A stretch of DNA of 64,000 nucleotides from Fistularia commersonii (lineage: Eukaryota > Chordata > Actinopteri > Syngnathiformes > Fistulariidae): assembly GCA_037954325.1 (NCBI GenBank), contig JBBMNZ010000003.1, positions 2,343,465-2,407,464 of the forward strand. The letters run 5' to 3'. Positions 11,702 through 23,900 of this stretch are shown one piece after another (the first letter of the stretch is position 1; each line of letters begins with the position of its first letter). Both the position numbers and the translations under genes were made by a program. The notes beneath the pieces are model-generated. The model made no database searches. It was not told the origin of the DNA and saw only the letters and a list, made by a program, of their open reading frames with translations.

Positions 11702-12960
11702 TGTAATCGATAGTAAGTGTGACAAAAGCCCACAAGTGTGGAAAGAGGTTCGGGAAATAGTCAAGCGAGCGAGGGCCTCTTCAGCCCCGGGACCCAATGG
11801 AGTGCCCTCGCTGACGTTTTAAAGTATACAATTTCTCCAGTAGCTCCTACTATGGCAATAGAGGTAATTATTAGGGCTTCAAAATGGGTTGCAGATGGAT
11901 AAAAGCTGCAGAGAGGGTTGCGCCTCCCTCCAATTAGGCCCTACATGGATGGCATGTTGACTGAAACGCCAACTGCACCACCATGTACTGGCAGGTTGTT
12001 GGATAAGTCAGTGCAGTGGGCTCGGGTGAAAGTTAAGTCTGGCAGGAGTATTTCAATCATTGATGGTTAGGTGGCAGATAAGAAGTCTGTTAAAAATGGT
12101 GAGTTGGTGCCTACCAGTGAAACCAGTGAAGAGTCTGGATGGATGGTTTGACTCCAGTCTCAGTGATAAGGGACAATTTGAGGTGCTTGAGGAGGCAGGA
12201 AATGAGTCCTGGCATATAAAGCATACATCGGTTAGGGCTCTCAGGACGGCTAAAGTTGTGGGTGTTTGCAGCTTGGGTTGTTCCTGGGTGTCTGTTGACA
12301 GCGTACGAGGTTTCCTTTTCAAGGTAGAAAAGCTAGAAAGGATGATGGATGATTTGGTAATTTATTAGGAAATGGCTTGGAGTCAGGGTGGTGCCCTGAA
12401 AGACCCTGGTTCAATTCCGACAAGGGGAACTTTCTCTGTGGAGTTTGCGTGTTCCCCCGTGGTTTTCTCCGGTTTCATCCAACAGTACAGCGGGTTAATT
12501 GGGAAAATTTTGGGGAAAATTTCCCTCAACAAGCGAGTGAATGGTTGACTGGTCCGCTGACAGGCGGCATGGGCTCCAGCACCCCTCGCGACCCCACCAG
12601 AAGATGGATGGATGGAGTCCCATGCTGCCTAAGTAGCACAAACTTGTACGGAAAGGTATCTTGGAGATGCCAACGTCTAGCTTGACAGAGGAGCTCAAGG
12701 GTAGACGAAGCCAAAGGATCTAGTTGCTGGGATCCATGTTAGGAAGGGGAAGGAGTGGATCCCAAAAGAGGCAGTGCAGCAAGTGCAGGAAGCTCCTTGA
12801 CATAGGGGTATCACTGGCCAGGTGCAGCACGGGCATGGAGGCTAACGGGCGAGTGCAGGAAATCAACGTGGGACAAGGCATCAGTTGTAGAAAGAAGGTA
12901 GATGGTTGTTGAAGAAATATATGGGCAAGAGGAGGCAGTAAGAGGTACTAAAGTAAGTAT
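11702..12960 (+). pseudogene. decayed reverse-transcriptase fragment of a non-LTR retroelement
   Basis: Plus-strand pieces VWKEVREIVKRARASSAPGP, LRLPPIRPYMDGMLTETPTA, LLDKSVQWARVKVKSGRSIS and VKPVKSLDGWFDSSL follow the order of a reverse-transcriptase family abundant in fish genomes. Stops and shifts interrupt it throughout, the catalytic core is largely gone, and a short retroposon is inserted near 12365-12616. Confidence 0.65.
12365..12616 (+). mobile_element. SINE-like retroposon inserted in the reverse-transcriptase remnant
   Basis: GGTTCAATTCCGACAAGGGG, GTGGAGTTTGCGTGTTCCCC, GGCTCCAGCACCCCTCGCGA and a final AGATGGATGGATGG tail are hallmarks of a very common teleost retroposon. The similarity of the host fragment resumes after it. 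Confidence 0.65.
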
Positions 12961-13946
12961 GCTGGGTGAACTGGGAAAATGTGGAGAGGAGAAAGTTGAA
13001 GTGTGTAGCATAGAAGCTAACAAACCCATTCATATTAATTGAGATATGAACCTGCCAATTACTCTCTACATTATGCACAAAAAATATGAAAGTGCTCTTT
13101 AAAATCTGGAAACAAAAGATTTTAAAATGAGATGTATTTATGAATTTCACAGTTTTGAATTGAGAAAGAATGCCGGAAAGTAAATGAGACTCTGATTATG
13201 ATGACTTTAAGAGCAGAATTCAGCATTTAGCTAAAGAATATAGGTGGTAATACACTTTTCATGCATGACATATTAAACTGGAGCAGCAAGTGGACATCAT
13301 TTAAAAAGAAAAATAACAATTCCGATGAACAAATTGTCAAACACAACCCGAAATAACTTTCTTGAAATGAATGAAAATTTGCTCTTGAGCTCCATTATAG
13401 CACAGAATCGACTGAAATATCATCGTATTATTTCACCATCATCAGCATATAATGAGAAGCTAGTTTGGAATATCCTCTCTAAGACAGTTTATATATCTCG
13501 TAAATAAAAGTACTCCTAGAACATAACCTTATGTGGACCAGGGGTTTCCCCCACGATGTACTCAGACAGTTAGACACAGACTATTATTTTTACGATGGAT
13601 TTTAATTAAAATATTCACAGTGTTTGCCATGACGCTATGGTTTTAAAGCAACTGTAAACAATCATCAATGATGTGAGAAGGACAGCGTTCTAGAATTCCT
13701 AATCATTGTACGTTTACCTGCAGGATATACTGTAGAAACAGTAGATCGGTATCACAGTTCAACACAATTTGTCAAACTTAGATCGTATCGTGAATCTGTT
13801 TTGTCGGTGAAGGTGAAAAAGGATACCTACTTTTAAGTTGCACTGTATACCAGAAGCACAAATGCAAAAGTTAAAGCCATATGAAGTTTCGAACGAGTAA
13901 AATCATCTTTGAATTGAGGACAGGTGTAATGTTGGGCAAGGACCTT

Positions 13947-13952
13947 TTTATT
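13947..13952 (-). terminator. candidate distal poly(A) signal AATAAA
   Basis: AATAAA in minus sense about 3.15 kb after the stop, in less biased sequence and followed by TGTCC/TTG-containing sequence. Using it would give a 3' UTR of a length common for Fat genes. This is inference only. Confidence 0.35.
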
Positions 13953-15752
13953 TTCAGCACTGAATTAAAAAAGAAAATTAAAAAAGCACTCACTTTGTAC
14001 ACTTAATTTCTGCAAAGAGGAGACATAATTTGATACTGCCACATATCTTTGAATACCAGCAAAAAAGAGAGAAAAAAAAAAAAGGTAGAAAACATTCCAG
14101 CTGATAGAAACACACAAAAAAAATGTTGTCCTTCATAAAAATGTTTTAAGAAAATAAAAAAAATGATTTGAAGGGATGTCATGTGTTGTCTAAAATATTG
14201 AATGTAAAAAAAAAAAAAAAGAAAACAAAGCTAAAATACTTCTGAAGGAATGATATTAAAAACTGATGCTCAACCTTTGCTTATTGACATTCACATCAAA
14301 CAGTCCAACTAAAAATCTACAAGGCAGTTGAGAATTGCAATTCCATATCTACAAAATCAGCATTTTAACAACCTAGCTATGTACACTGTACAGAGATTTA
14401 AAGACAAACATACATCTTTTACAAAGAAAAAAAAAAAAAAGAGCCGCTCGCCCGAGTTGATGGGGCAGATTATAGTTTATACAGTGACGATCTGATGCAG
14501 TCGGATGTTGCTGTCTCTTCTTACGGCTGGATGCAAAATTAAACATTTATGAACTCTGATAATCTGTCTGCAGATGAATTTAAAATGGCGGACACTTGAA
14601 TGCAATACTGCTAAAATATGTATGTCCTGGGGAGGTTTTAGCAGTATTAGTTGCAATGCAGCCGGCGCTTGTTGATAGTTTTTTTTTACAGACATGTTTG
14701 CAGTGAGTGTGTTAATTCAGTTTTCCGCCGTACCGTCCAATGGGGACCAGATCACATCATCTGTATTCCAAAATAAAACAATTCCATGGAGCGAATTAGA
14801 TGGTGAGCACGTTGGCGATAATATGTCTATCTTATCCGATGAAAAAAAAAAAAACAACCTCAGAATAATGTCATAACTATAACAGATAATCACAATCTTA
14901 TACGATGGCGAGGAAAGACGTCGTTTGGCGGTGGGGGTTATATGGATTCGCTTTGCACAGAAAAACCCGCCGGCGGGTTTGAAAGGAGAATTTGATCTTA
15001 AAAAACAAAAAAAGAAGAGCTATATACTGTATATTATGACCTGAACCCTCACTCTGAGAGGTCAAAATGAATGGCAAATAAAGGAATAAATAAGTTAATC
15101 GAATGAATGAGTAAATAAGAATATCCGAACTTAGGCTGGCCGAACTAGACTGGGTTTAATTTTGCAATAAAAGAGCGATTTCTACCTCGATGGCAAGAAG
15201 CAACGGTTTATGCAGGATGGAATATCTTTATTTAGGACTGGATAAATGATATTTCACCAAATGTACTGCTTTCGACATTTCGCAGCTTCATTAGGCGGTC
15301 ATATACATCTTACTAATTGTGGAAATGAAAAATGTTGCATATATTGTTTCATCATTTAATAACTTTGTGCCCTTTTTTCTTTATGATTTATGGCTTCATA
15401 ACAAAAGCATTTTAGATTTGATTGTTCCCGATGGGTTTCCATCCAGATGCGGGCTTTGTCATTTCGGGGAAAATAAGCCCGCGGTGAATAAAATGTAAAG
15501 GGAGAAAATGAAGTGCGCATAAAGACTTTGGGCCTTAGAAGTAAAAAGGGTGTAATAAAGTCATACTTGCAACATCTGGATGCCCTGAGCTGCTTCAAAT
15601 TAGTGGCTCAATCACCAGCTACCTGGCGACCAGTTGAAAAACACACATATACACGTCAATACACTGTTTGCTACCTGAACTCATAGCAACACTCTGATCT
15701 CCACCTTAAAAGCAAGGTGTCGCCGAGCAGCTCATTACCTCTGCCACCTGGG

Positions 15753-15778
15753 TCTCTCTCTCTCTCTCTCTCTCTCTG
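15753..15778. repeat. (TC)n microsatellite
   Basis: Thirteen TC units within the probable 3' UTR. Confidence 0.95.
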
Positions 15779-16591
15779 GTGGCCACAACATAAAAAAAAA
15801 TAAAATAAAAATAAATCAAATCAAAATCGGAACGTGCCGGGGGTCTGAACAATTTAAATCCTGATTTGTCAGGGTGCAAAAAGTGTGCAAAAAAACCTCA
15901 ATTCGAGGAAGGGGTGGTTTTTGTGCTAACAAACAGACACGGATTCAACAGAGGAATTAGTCACACATGGTAACTCCAGATTTTAGGGATATTTTTTAGT
16001 GTTTAGTGTTTTTTTTAGAGACAGCATTCAGAGGTAAACCCTAAACAAAATAAGGTGTGTATTTCTCTATAAGCCTTGGTGGAGGTGTAGGGGAGGGACT
16101 TTATTCACTGCGTGTATTTGTAACTTAAATGTATTATGAGATTCATTGGAAGGTGTTTTTTTTCTTGCTGACAAAAACTTGAATTTGGTACGCAGTGAAC
16201 CGTGAGGACTGTTTTCATGACAACAATATTGGATTTAAATGGTATCAAACACTGTGCCTCATCAAACAATGAAGAGTGACCACAAGGTAGCAGGTCCTAA
16301 ATAAATATTTGCAAGTATAACAGCTCTTACTTTCAGAAAAAAATTAAAAAAAAAATAAAAAAAATAAACGAAAAAAACAAAAAAAAACAACCAAAAAAGT
16401 AAAATATATAAAAAAAAAAATAAAATAAAATAAAAAAAACAAACGTGTCATGGCTTGAAAGAACTTCCTTTCAGTGGGGATGGTGCAAGCACTTTCCATA
16501 TTAAATCGAATATATTTTGGTGGCGGTTGGGGGGGGGCGAGACCATTTTTTTTTTTTTTCATACCTGATCACCAGTATTTTTTTCATTTTT

Positions 16592-16597
16592 TTTATT
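16592..16597 (-). terminator. candidate proximal poly(A) signal AATAAA
   Basis: AATAAA in minus sense about 500 nt after the stop codon. It sits in an A/T-rich run, so chance occurrence is likely. Confidence 0.25.
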
Positions 16598-17100
16598 TTA
16601 CAAAGTCTGTACAAGATCAGAGCACTACAAATTGTACAAATCCGAGGAGGAAAAAAAATGAAGGAAAACACAAAAGGGGTCTGTGTGTTTTTAGAAAGAA
16701 GTGGCCCGATGGGCGACTGGAAAGGAGCGGGGAACCAAACAACCCTTTCACTTACATGATTGTCCCTCTATTATTTTTGTAATTTTTTTCCACGACGTCT
16801 CGAAATGTCAATCTCTGTTGGATTAGTCCTTCATATTCACGTTCTCGATCCAATTTGTTTCACATTACGAATGACTCCCGATAGGAACAGAAAGGACACT
16901 TCTTACTGTACAGCACAGCCAGGACGACACCGACCACCACTGACTCTCCCATTGTTGTCGTAATATTTCATAGCGTCTGTGATTTTAAGATCGTATTTAT
17001 AGTATACGGTTGTATCAGTGCCGCGAATGCTGAAAAAAAGCATTCGTTTGTGACAAAAATTTCCATTTCGTAACGCTCCCTCCGGTCAATCGGTCATCCA

Positions 17101-17732
17101 TCAAACCTCAGTCTGCTGCTGTGAATCGGTGGTAATGGTGATCCCGCGACGAAGCTCATCCATGCTATCAAAATCGCTGCCGTGTTCAGAGTCATCCAGG
17201 CCGCACGGGGCGGACACGTCCGAGGCCGACGACGCGCCGACGGACAGTCGTATGTTTAAGGACACGGAGTCGTCGGCGTTCCCGTTTCTAGGGGTCGCCC
17301 CGCTCGGCGAAGTACCGAAATCCCCGTGCGCGGCCTCAGCGAACGGCAGCTGGTGGGGAGGCAGGTACTGACTCGGGTGGAAATGCGGCCGCGAATGCTG
17401 GTGCGCGGCGCTGCCGGAACTCAACGTGCTCTCCTTCGACACCGGAAGGTTGGCCGGCAGCGGCGCGTAGGGTTCCGGGTAGTCCTCTCCCGTGGGCAAC
17501 GGAGGTGGAAGTTGGTCTTGGCTCATGAATTCCTCTTCGTGCGGAGGGGGGTAGTCGCTGTCGATGTCGTAGCCTCCCAGATAGTAGTCCGATTCTAGTT
17601 CGCGCGCGCTTCCGCCGAGGCGCGGCGCAGAACCCGCCGCGTCGCCTCCGGGACCCGCCTCGTAACCCGGCACCTCTTCGATGTCCGACAGTCGGGTGTT
17701 CGGCATCCAGTCCGACGTGTCCCAGTGATACG
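17101..17732 (-). CDS. fat3: fat3 exon w21: terminal coding exon, C-terminal cytoplasmic tail with PDZ ligand
   Basis: A 632-nt coding part, phase 1 in, stop TGA at 17101-17103. It reads AYHWDTSDWMPNTRLSDIEE, ESDYYLGGYDIDSDYPPP, HEEEFMSQDQLPPPLP, HFHPSQYLPPHQLPF, ASDVSAPCGLDDSE and ends TTDSQQQTEV. These blocks are shared by FAT1 and FAT3 tails; the proline-rich pieces are plausible ligands for actin regulators, and the final TEV is a class I PDZ ligand. The acceptor is GACCAG. Very GC- and CpG-rich compared with the surrounding DNA, as coding exons here are. Confidence 0.96.
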
Positions 17733-20700
17733 CTGGTCGGTGAAGAGGGAATCGATTAGTGAGAAAAAACGCGTTCGGGGAAAATTTTCGAGAAAAGGTC
17801 CAGAAAAAGACGTGTCGTTAGCTTAAGATCAGATCCACAAATTCCAGTCCACATTACGGAGCTGTGTAGCAGGCATGCCTTCTGTATGCACCAGGCACAC
17901 TCGCCACACACAGTTACAAGAACAACGCACAGGAGGGTTTGAAGGTCAAGCATATGAGGAAGCGCCTGCACAGAAACCATATGAAGTTGTTATGTGTGTG
18001 TGTGACATGCACAACAGGAACCTCTGAGGGTCAGGATCGCAGCATGCTGAGCTTCAGCTGGGATATTACAGCACGCAGGCCATGTTGGAGACTCATAGGA
18101 ACACAGAAATATTTGATTCTGGATGTTAGAACGACTTGGTAGATCCTCCTATTGGCCAATATAACAAGGTTATTAGAAAATAAAGAGCGCGTAGGTTACC
18201 GGCTGTGACGCATGTTATTATGTCTATCTGTTCTACCGAGACAATCGCATTATGTGCATTTATTGTTTTGCTTTTTTGTTTGGTTTATGCAGAGAGAAGT
18301 AATCTTGGATCACGGATCAACATACGTGATTAAACACGATGCCGTATTTGATAATGATGAGTTGTTATAAAGATTTTAACATTTGTTTGGTTGCCAGTTA
18401 ACCGTGTGAAACATATCACCCAATAATAAGTTTGTCGTAACATCTGTGTCGGTGACTATATAGAAAGAAATCTGGGCGTTAAAAAAAGTTTCTTGTTTTA
18501 TTTATGTGAGATTTATTTTCATTTAATTTAATTCTAAAACGAGTTAAATGAACGGCTTGGTGTGCATTATCGGTTGGCTTCAGTCATTCTGAAAACAATC
18601 AAATATTACCAAAATTAACATTATATTTTTACCCCGGCAGCCTTCTAAGATCTGCCGTCACAAGACTATGCATGATTATGCAAAGCTCGAATATGGAAAA
18701 ATACTACCAGAGGAGGGAATATTTTGAGAATTCTTACCAGCTCAAACTAAAACCCCGGCCGTTTGACATAATTATAAGTTATATCCTCATTATGCTGTAT
18801 TTTTTTAGCTGTACTTGCTACGGTATATGAATCTAACAGTGATACAGATAATCAACCGAACGACCTCGAGGAGCGAGAACTCACCGGACCAAAGGGAAAA
18901 TCTACCAAAACCCCTGCAGATTAAAATCATTAAATATTCCGTGAGCAAATCGTGAGTGAGGATAAAGGAAGGCGGTGTCAAAAAACAAAAAAACAAACAA
19001 ACAAAACGTTCATGCATCGACATCAGAATACAAACAAAAAAGAAAAAAAAAAAAAAAAAAAAGGAGAGTGAGGCAGTGAACTTGATCACACGACAGTTTG
19101 TACGATACCATCACTGGGCCGGAGATAAGGATCCATACAAAGTGGCATGATGGGATGCAGTGAACTGAGAGGTGGCAGGCAAGAGTGGGGAGTTTGTAGA
19201 AGGATGAGTGATTGTCCTGGGCTGCTAAGCCAACAAGCTTTGGGGGGCTGGGGGTCGGGTAGCACATCGCACACACACACACACACACACACACATTCAC
19301 ACACACACACACACAACCAGAGCTTAATGATGGAAGAAGGAGAGTAAAACTGGATATGCACAGAGAGACAGATACAAGGAGTATACAAAGTTATTAAGGT
19401 TCATTTTTAATCGAAAGATGCTGGAAATGAAATATTGTCGTGGGTGTTTTTGTTTTCTGTAAAACAACTGGCTGCAAAAAGAAAAGGAGCTCCAATTTTT
19501 TGGTCCCATCAATGTATCCGTTCATATTTTTTGGATTATTTATCGTTATTTATTAATGTCCAATGTGATGTGTCAGAACAAATAATGGTGTGATTGCTGT
19601 TGGTTGCACTTGTACTAATTAGAAATTTTCCTCCGCTGTCGGTCCGACGGGAAAATGCTCCGTCGCAACTGAACCAAATTGTGTCGTTGGAAATATTGGC
19701 GAGTTTGTCTTCACTGGATTCTGAGGTGACAGTTGCTTCAAAGAGGACTTGGGTTCGTTTGCGAACGTGGCGATTTGCGCTCGGGTGAAGACAGAATTTA
19801 GCAAATCACTTCCATTCAAATCCTGGGGATTTTTTTTTTTTTTCTTTTGTACATGCATTGTAATAATGTTTTATATTTTTAACTTATGAAGACATATGAA
19901 GCGTGATTTTCAGTTCATTTATCAAAAAATAAATAAAAAAAATCACAAATTGTCATCCAAAGAAATGTTATAAAACAATTTTTGTTTTTTTATATTTCCT
20001 TTATATAGTAAGATTAAATGAACAAAATAATTTTGCTACTCTGACAAGCTTGAAGGAAGTGCTGCCATTCCTATGGTGATTGGCAATTGATATTATAAAT
20101 ATAGAGCTACAAAAAAAATAATCTCTTCCAACACTGGAACCACTTCAATATCATCACGGTATTTTCTCCTCGTGCCTGCATGGATTTTTGATGGAGGTTT
20201 TCTCCGACAGCGTGAAAATAACTTATTGAGGAGTAAATTTTCAATAGTAGAGACCGAGGTCGGTCCCAGACTAGGTTGCTCCTCGCACTTCACTCAATGT
20301 CAGCTGGTATCAGGTCCTTTGTGCGGCGTATCGAGCAAATAAATAGCGCCGTGTTAACACGGACGAACCCAAGGCGAAAAGCAACAACTGTCACGAATTA
20401 GCCGACTAACTGGACCAGAGCAAAAAAAAAAGAAAAAAAAACACTGCGTGAATAAAATTCATGTCTCTAAATGGATCAAAACGCGGTGGGTAAAGTGCTC
20501 AAATGAACACATCTGGAAAGTCCTTTCCAAACATCATATTCTTGGCTTTTAGAAGTTACGGTTTGTCTACTCCTTGCAAAAACAACAGAGAGATTAACTT
20601 GGGGATGAAGGGGGGGGTTTGTGTAGTCACCTCTATTGTAGGTTTGACTTTGGTCCATGACTGACACTGTCAGACAGAAGAACAACAAGGATTTTAAGCA

Positions 20701-20937
20701 TTTGACTGTGAGTGCATTCATTGTTCTTGACAATGACATTGCAGCCCTAAAGAACAGGGGGATGTTGGATAAGGCCAATAACAAGGACAATTCAACCGTG
20801 GGTTCCCTCATCGTTTTTTACAAACTTTTTAATCCAAAACATAATGTCAACCGTCTTATAATGGGCAGATCATGATATTTTAATTGTTAAAAATATTTAG
20901 AAGCAGTAGTATGAGTATTAGTTATGATAATAACAAC

Positions 20938-20969
<32 letters not shown>

Positions 20970-23900
20970 CAACAATAGCAATAATAACAAGCACAAAAAC
21001 ATTAATTATTATAATATTAATTAGAACAATAATAATAATAATAATAATAATATTTTAGCACATTGTCCATCTCTTGAACTCTTAAATAAAGTAATACTTT
21101 TGACTTGTAAAACGCCCTCTAAAGAGACTCTTGTAAAACCCTCGAGCATCATCTGAATTTTTAGTCCAACATTATTGAAGCGTATCTTTGGTTGGCAAAG
21201 GTAAACAATCATACATATGCAAATGCAATGTATCCACTCTTATCAATTCATTAAGTCAACCTCTGTGTGCAAAATACGATTAACGTCATCTCATCAAAAT
21301 AGAAACATAGCAGGGAGGAATCACGAACATGACGATCCGGAGGTGCATCAATTTTAGCAGATATGACAATCATTAATCCCTGTTACAGCTTGCATGAACT
21401 GCAACCCAAGCGTGAGACAAAGCCGGCATAAAAGATGATGTGAATATTTACCCTAATAAGCGTAGCTAGATCAGTGTCTCATCATTATAACATGAGTGGA
21501 TGTGACTCTTATTATAATATCTATTTCAAGAAGTGACTGGGAGATAATTATTGTGTAAAAATCAACAAGAGTACCAATTTTCCAGCCACCATCCTCACAA
21601 AGTAAAACCGGTAATATAACAATATGGTTTCGACATAGTTCTTCGACGCTTTTATCAGTATCAATTTTAAGCAGGAATCGAGACAGTTTTTTAAAATGTG
21701 TGATTTGGATAGAAATGTTTAGTGGGATGAGTCATGAGTGGTTGGAAAAAAACAAAAAAAAAAACAAAATAAAAACAGAAAAAGATATAAACTTTTGTGT
21801 GTCCTGAGGGAGAGTCTCGCCATCTCACCAACAAGGTCACAGGGAGCTGTCATGATGGCAGATGCCATTTTCTGTGATTTATCGGGGCAAATCACCTAAA
21901 TACTTCTGATTTGAGACAACTTAATCCCGAGGGTTTGTTTGTTTCTTTGTTTGCGGCGTGAGATTGTAAGAAAATAAATCACTGGAGGAAGAATCTCTTT
22001 TTTTACAAACCAAAAGTAGGATTGCTAACATGTTTTGTCATTAAAACATACAAATCCAGATTATGCTAATTTAAACTGGCCAAATCCTTCCTTTTAAATG
22101 CAATGTGTGAACTAATGGTTTGAATAAATGAAACATAAACAGGTTTTCCTTAGAATTTTTTAAGATCAATATGATCTGTTTTTCTATTTAAGGACCTCAT
22201 TGACTTTTGCTTTTTTGTTTGTTGTTTTTCCCAGTGTGATAACTGATTTATGAGTGCTTCTCTTACTGTGCGTTCAAGTGATGGACAAGGCGGTTATATC
22301 TATAATTATCCTTTCATATTGAATCTCTATCAACTTGCAATCTGCGGTAAAAATAGAAGGAAACTTAGAAAATCATTCAGATTTGACGTGTTACGGATTC
22401 AGAATATCTGACATAATTAAAAAAAAAAAAAAAAAAAAAAAGTCTGAACATACAGTCAGACTCTTGTTTGAATATATCCAGCACACAATGAGTGTATTAA
22501 ACTTTTAAAAGGAGATACTGCAAACACAAGAGATAAGGAAAGGGTGACAGCAGAGACACAAAGGGGATGAGACATGGTACCTTCGCTTTCGATTGTGTCG
22601 ACTGCGTCATTGACCAGTCGAATGACAGTCACTATGGAGGCTTGTGGAAGGAAAAAGGAGGAGATAAGTTTTGAAATACAATCATTCATCGTGGAAAATG
22701 TTTGCCATGGGGATGATCCGGGGTCTCCCTTCGTACCACACCGTTCTTCTCTGCACGGGTGACGCCTTCTGTCGACCTTTGACCCGACCACTTTCGAGGA
22801 TTAATGTATGGGAGCCATTTATACACAGTGACATTCACGCACGTGGAAGTTATTTTAGAAGACAAAAAGCGAAAAAAAAAAAAATAAAAAAATAAATAAA
22901 TAACTCCACAAACGCAAAGTATGGAGCCACGTAATGAAATAAAAAAAAAAATAAAAATAAAATGAAAAACCCAAATGTATTGTGTTGCACAACATTTTCT
23001 GTTCTGGTGATATAAAAGAAAAACTTGTGCAAGCAAAAGACACGTTTATGTGGCTCAAGCAAAATGAGTGCAAAGATGTTCCTAAATGATGATTAATCTA
23101 AAATGTAAATTCTAATGGATGTTTGATTAAAAAAAAACAAAAAAAAACAGGCCAAGGCAATGGACACATAAACACAGCTCCAGTATGAACGCTCGACAAA
23201 TACCCTCGGCCTCTTCAACGTAACATTTATACAGTTTTGAGAGTAATATTTGTGAATAATGAAGAATGTGTTATTATACAAACGGCAAACAGTTGCAACG
23301 ATGTTCAATGGGAACGCCAGTAAATACCTTAAAATTGTTGTATTAATTCAATCCCGTCCTTCTCTAGTTTTTATCCATTTTTAAAAACGAGGCAGTTTTT
23401 CCTTATTTTGGAAAAACCTTTTTTATTTTTTTTATTGTTTTATTGTTTTAATTGCATCGTTATTACTCTGAAGTGTGTTTGTAATGTAGGAGTAGCTAAA
23501 AAATTGCCAAGAAAACAATTTCATTTAATCAGTAACCATACTTTTTGTTTTAATTTGAATGTTTTACTTTTTAGATTTGAATAGAATACGGAATAAGGAA
23601 TAAGGAATTTCAATCAGCCTTCATATTTTTGTGAATGTTACATTTCAAAGAGTGCACTCAGCTAGTCGGCTAGATTTTATATTTTTTAAAATAGGGATGA
23701 CGAGTCATGTTTTGCAGCTTTAGTTCAAACTGTCCTGTTTTTAGTTATAGAATCCAGGGTGTCGTGGAAAGAACTGCATCTTGATCAGGCTTTATGATGC
23801 AACCTTTAACTTTGACTAAAGAAATAACATTTTTGGGGGGTGTTTCTTCCGTAGGATGGACTTTTAGAGCTAAAACCTATTTTCTCCATCCCATCATCTC

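Larger units (their letters stand above)
1..13946. other. intergenic region downstream of fat3, repeat-rich, no supported gene
   Basis: No exon-like open frame with family similarity was found on either strand. The contents are listed separately: retroposon tails, a LINE remnant with a large pentamer array, short DNA elements, a hAT plus reverse-transcriptase nest, microsatellites and a CpG-dense block. Stretches 4560-5150, 5800-7170, 7210-8150, 8190-9240 and 12960-13940 show nothing I can name beyond A/T-rich unique-looking DNA. Confidence 0.6.
13947..17100 (-). other. fat3: probable fat3 3' untranslated region (extent uncertain)
   Basis: This AT-rich stretch follows the stop codon with no open frame of note and few recognisable transposons, unlike the DNA further left. 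Read in transcript sense it has features common in long 3' UTRs: U-rich tracts and a Pumilio-type TGTACATA near 14380. Low-complexity A/T runs occur at 16340-16440 and 16545-16600, and a (TC)n run at 15753-15778. Where it ends is not known; a proximal and a distal poly(A) signal are listed separately. Confidence 0.5.

Noticed and set aside
12053..12714. Small overlapping open frames on both strands
   Set aside because: Fall in the reverse-transcriptase remnant and the SINE-like insertion.
17326..17598. Arginine-rich plus-strand open frame
   Set aside because: Antisense shadow of the last coding exon.
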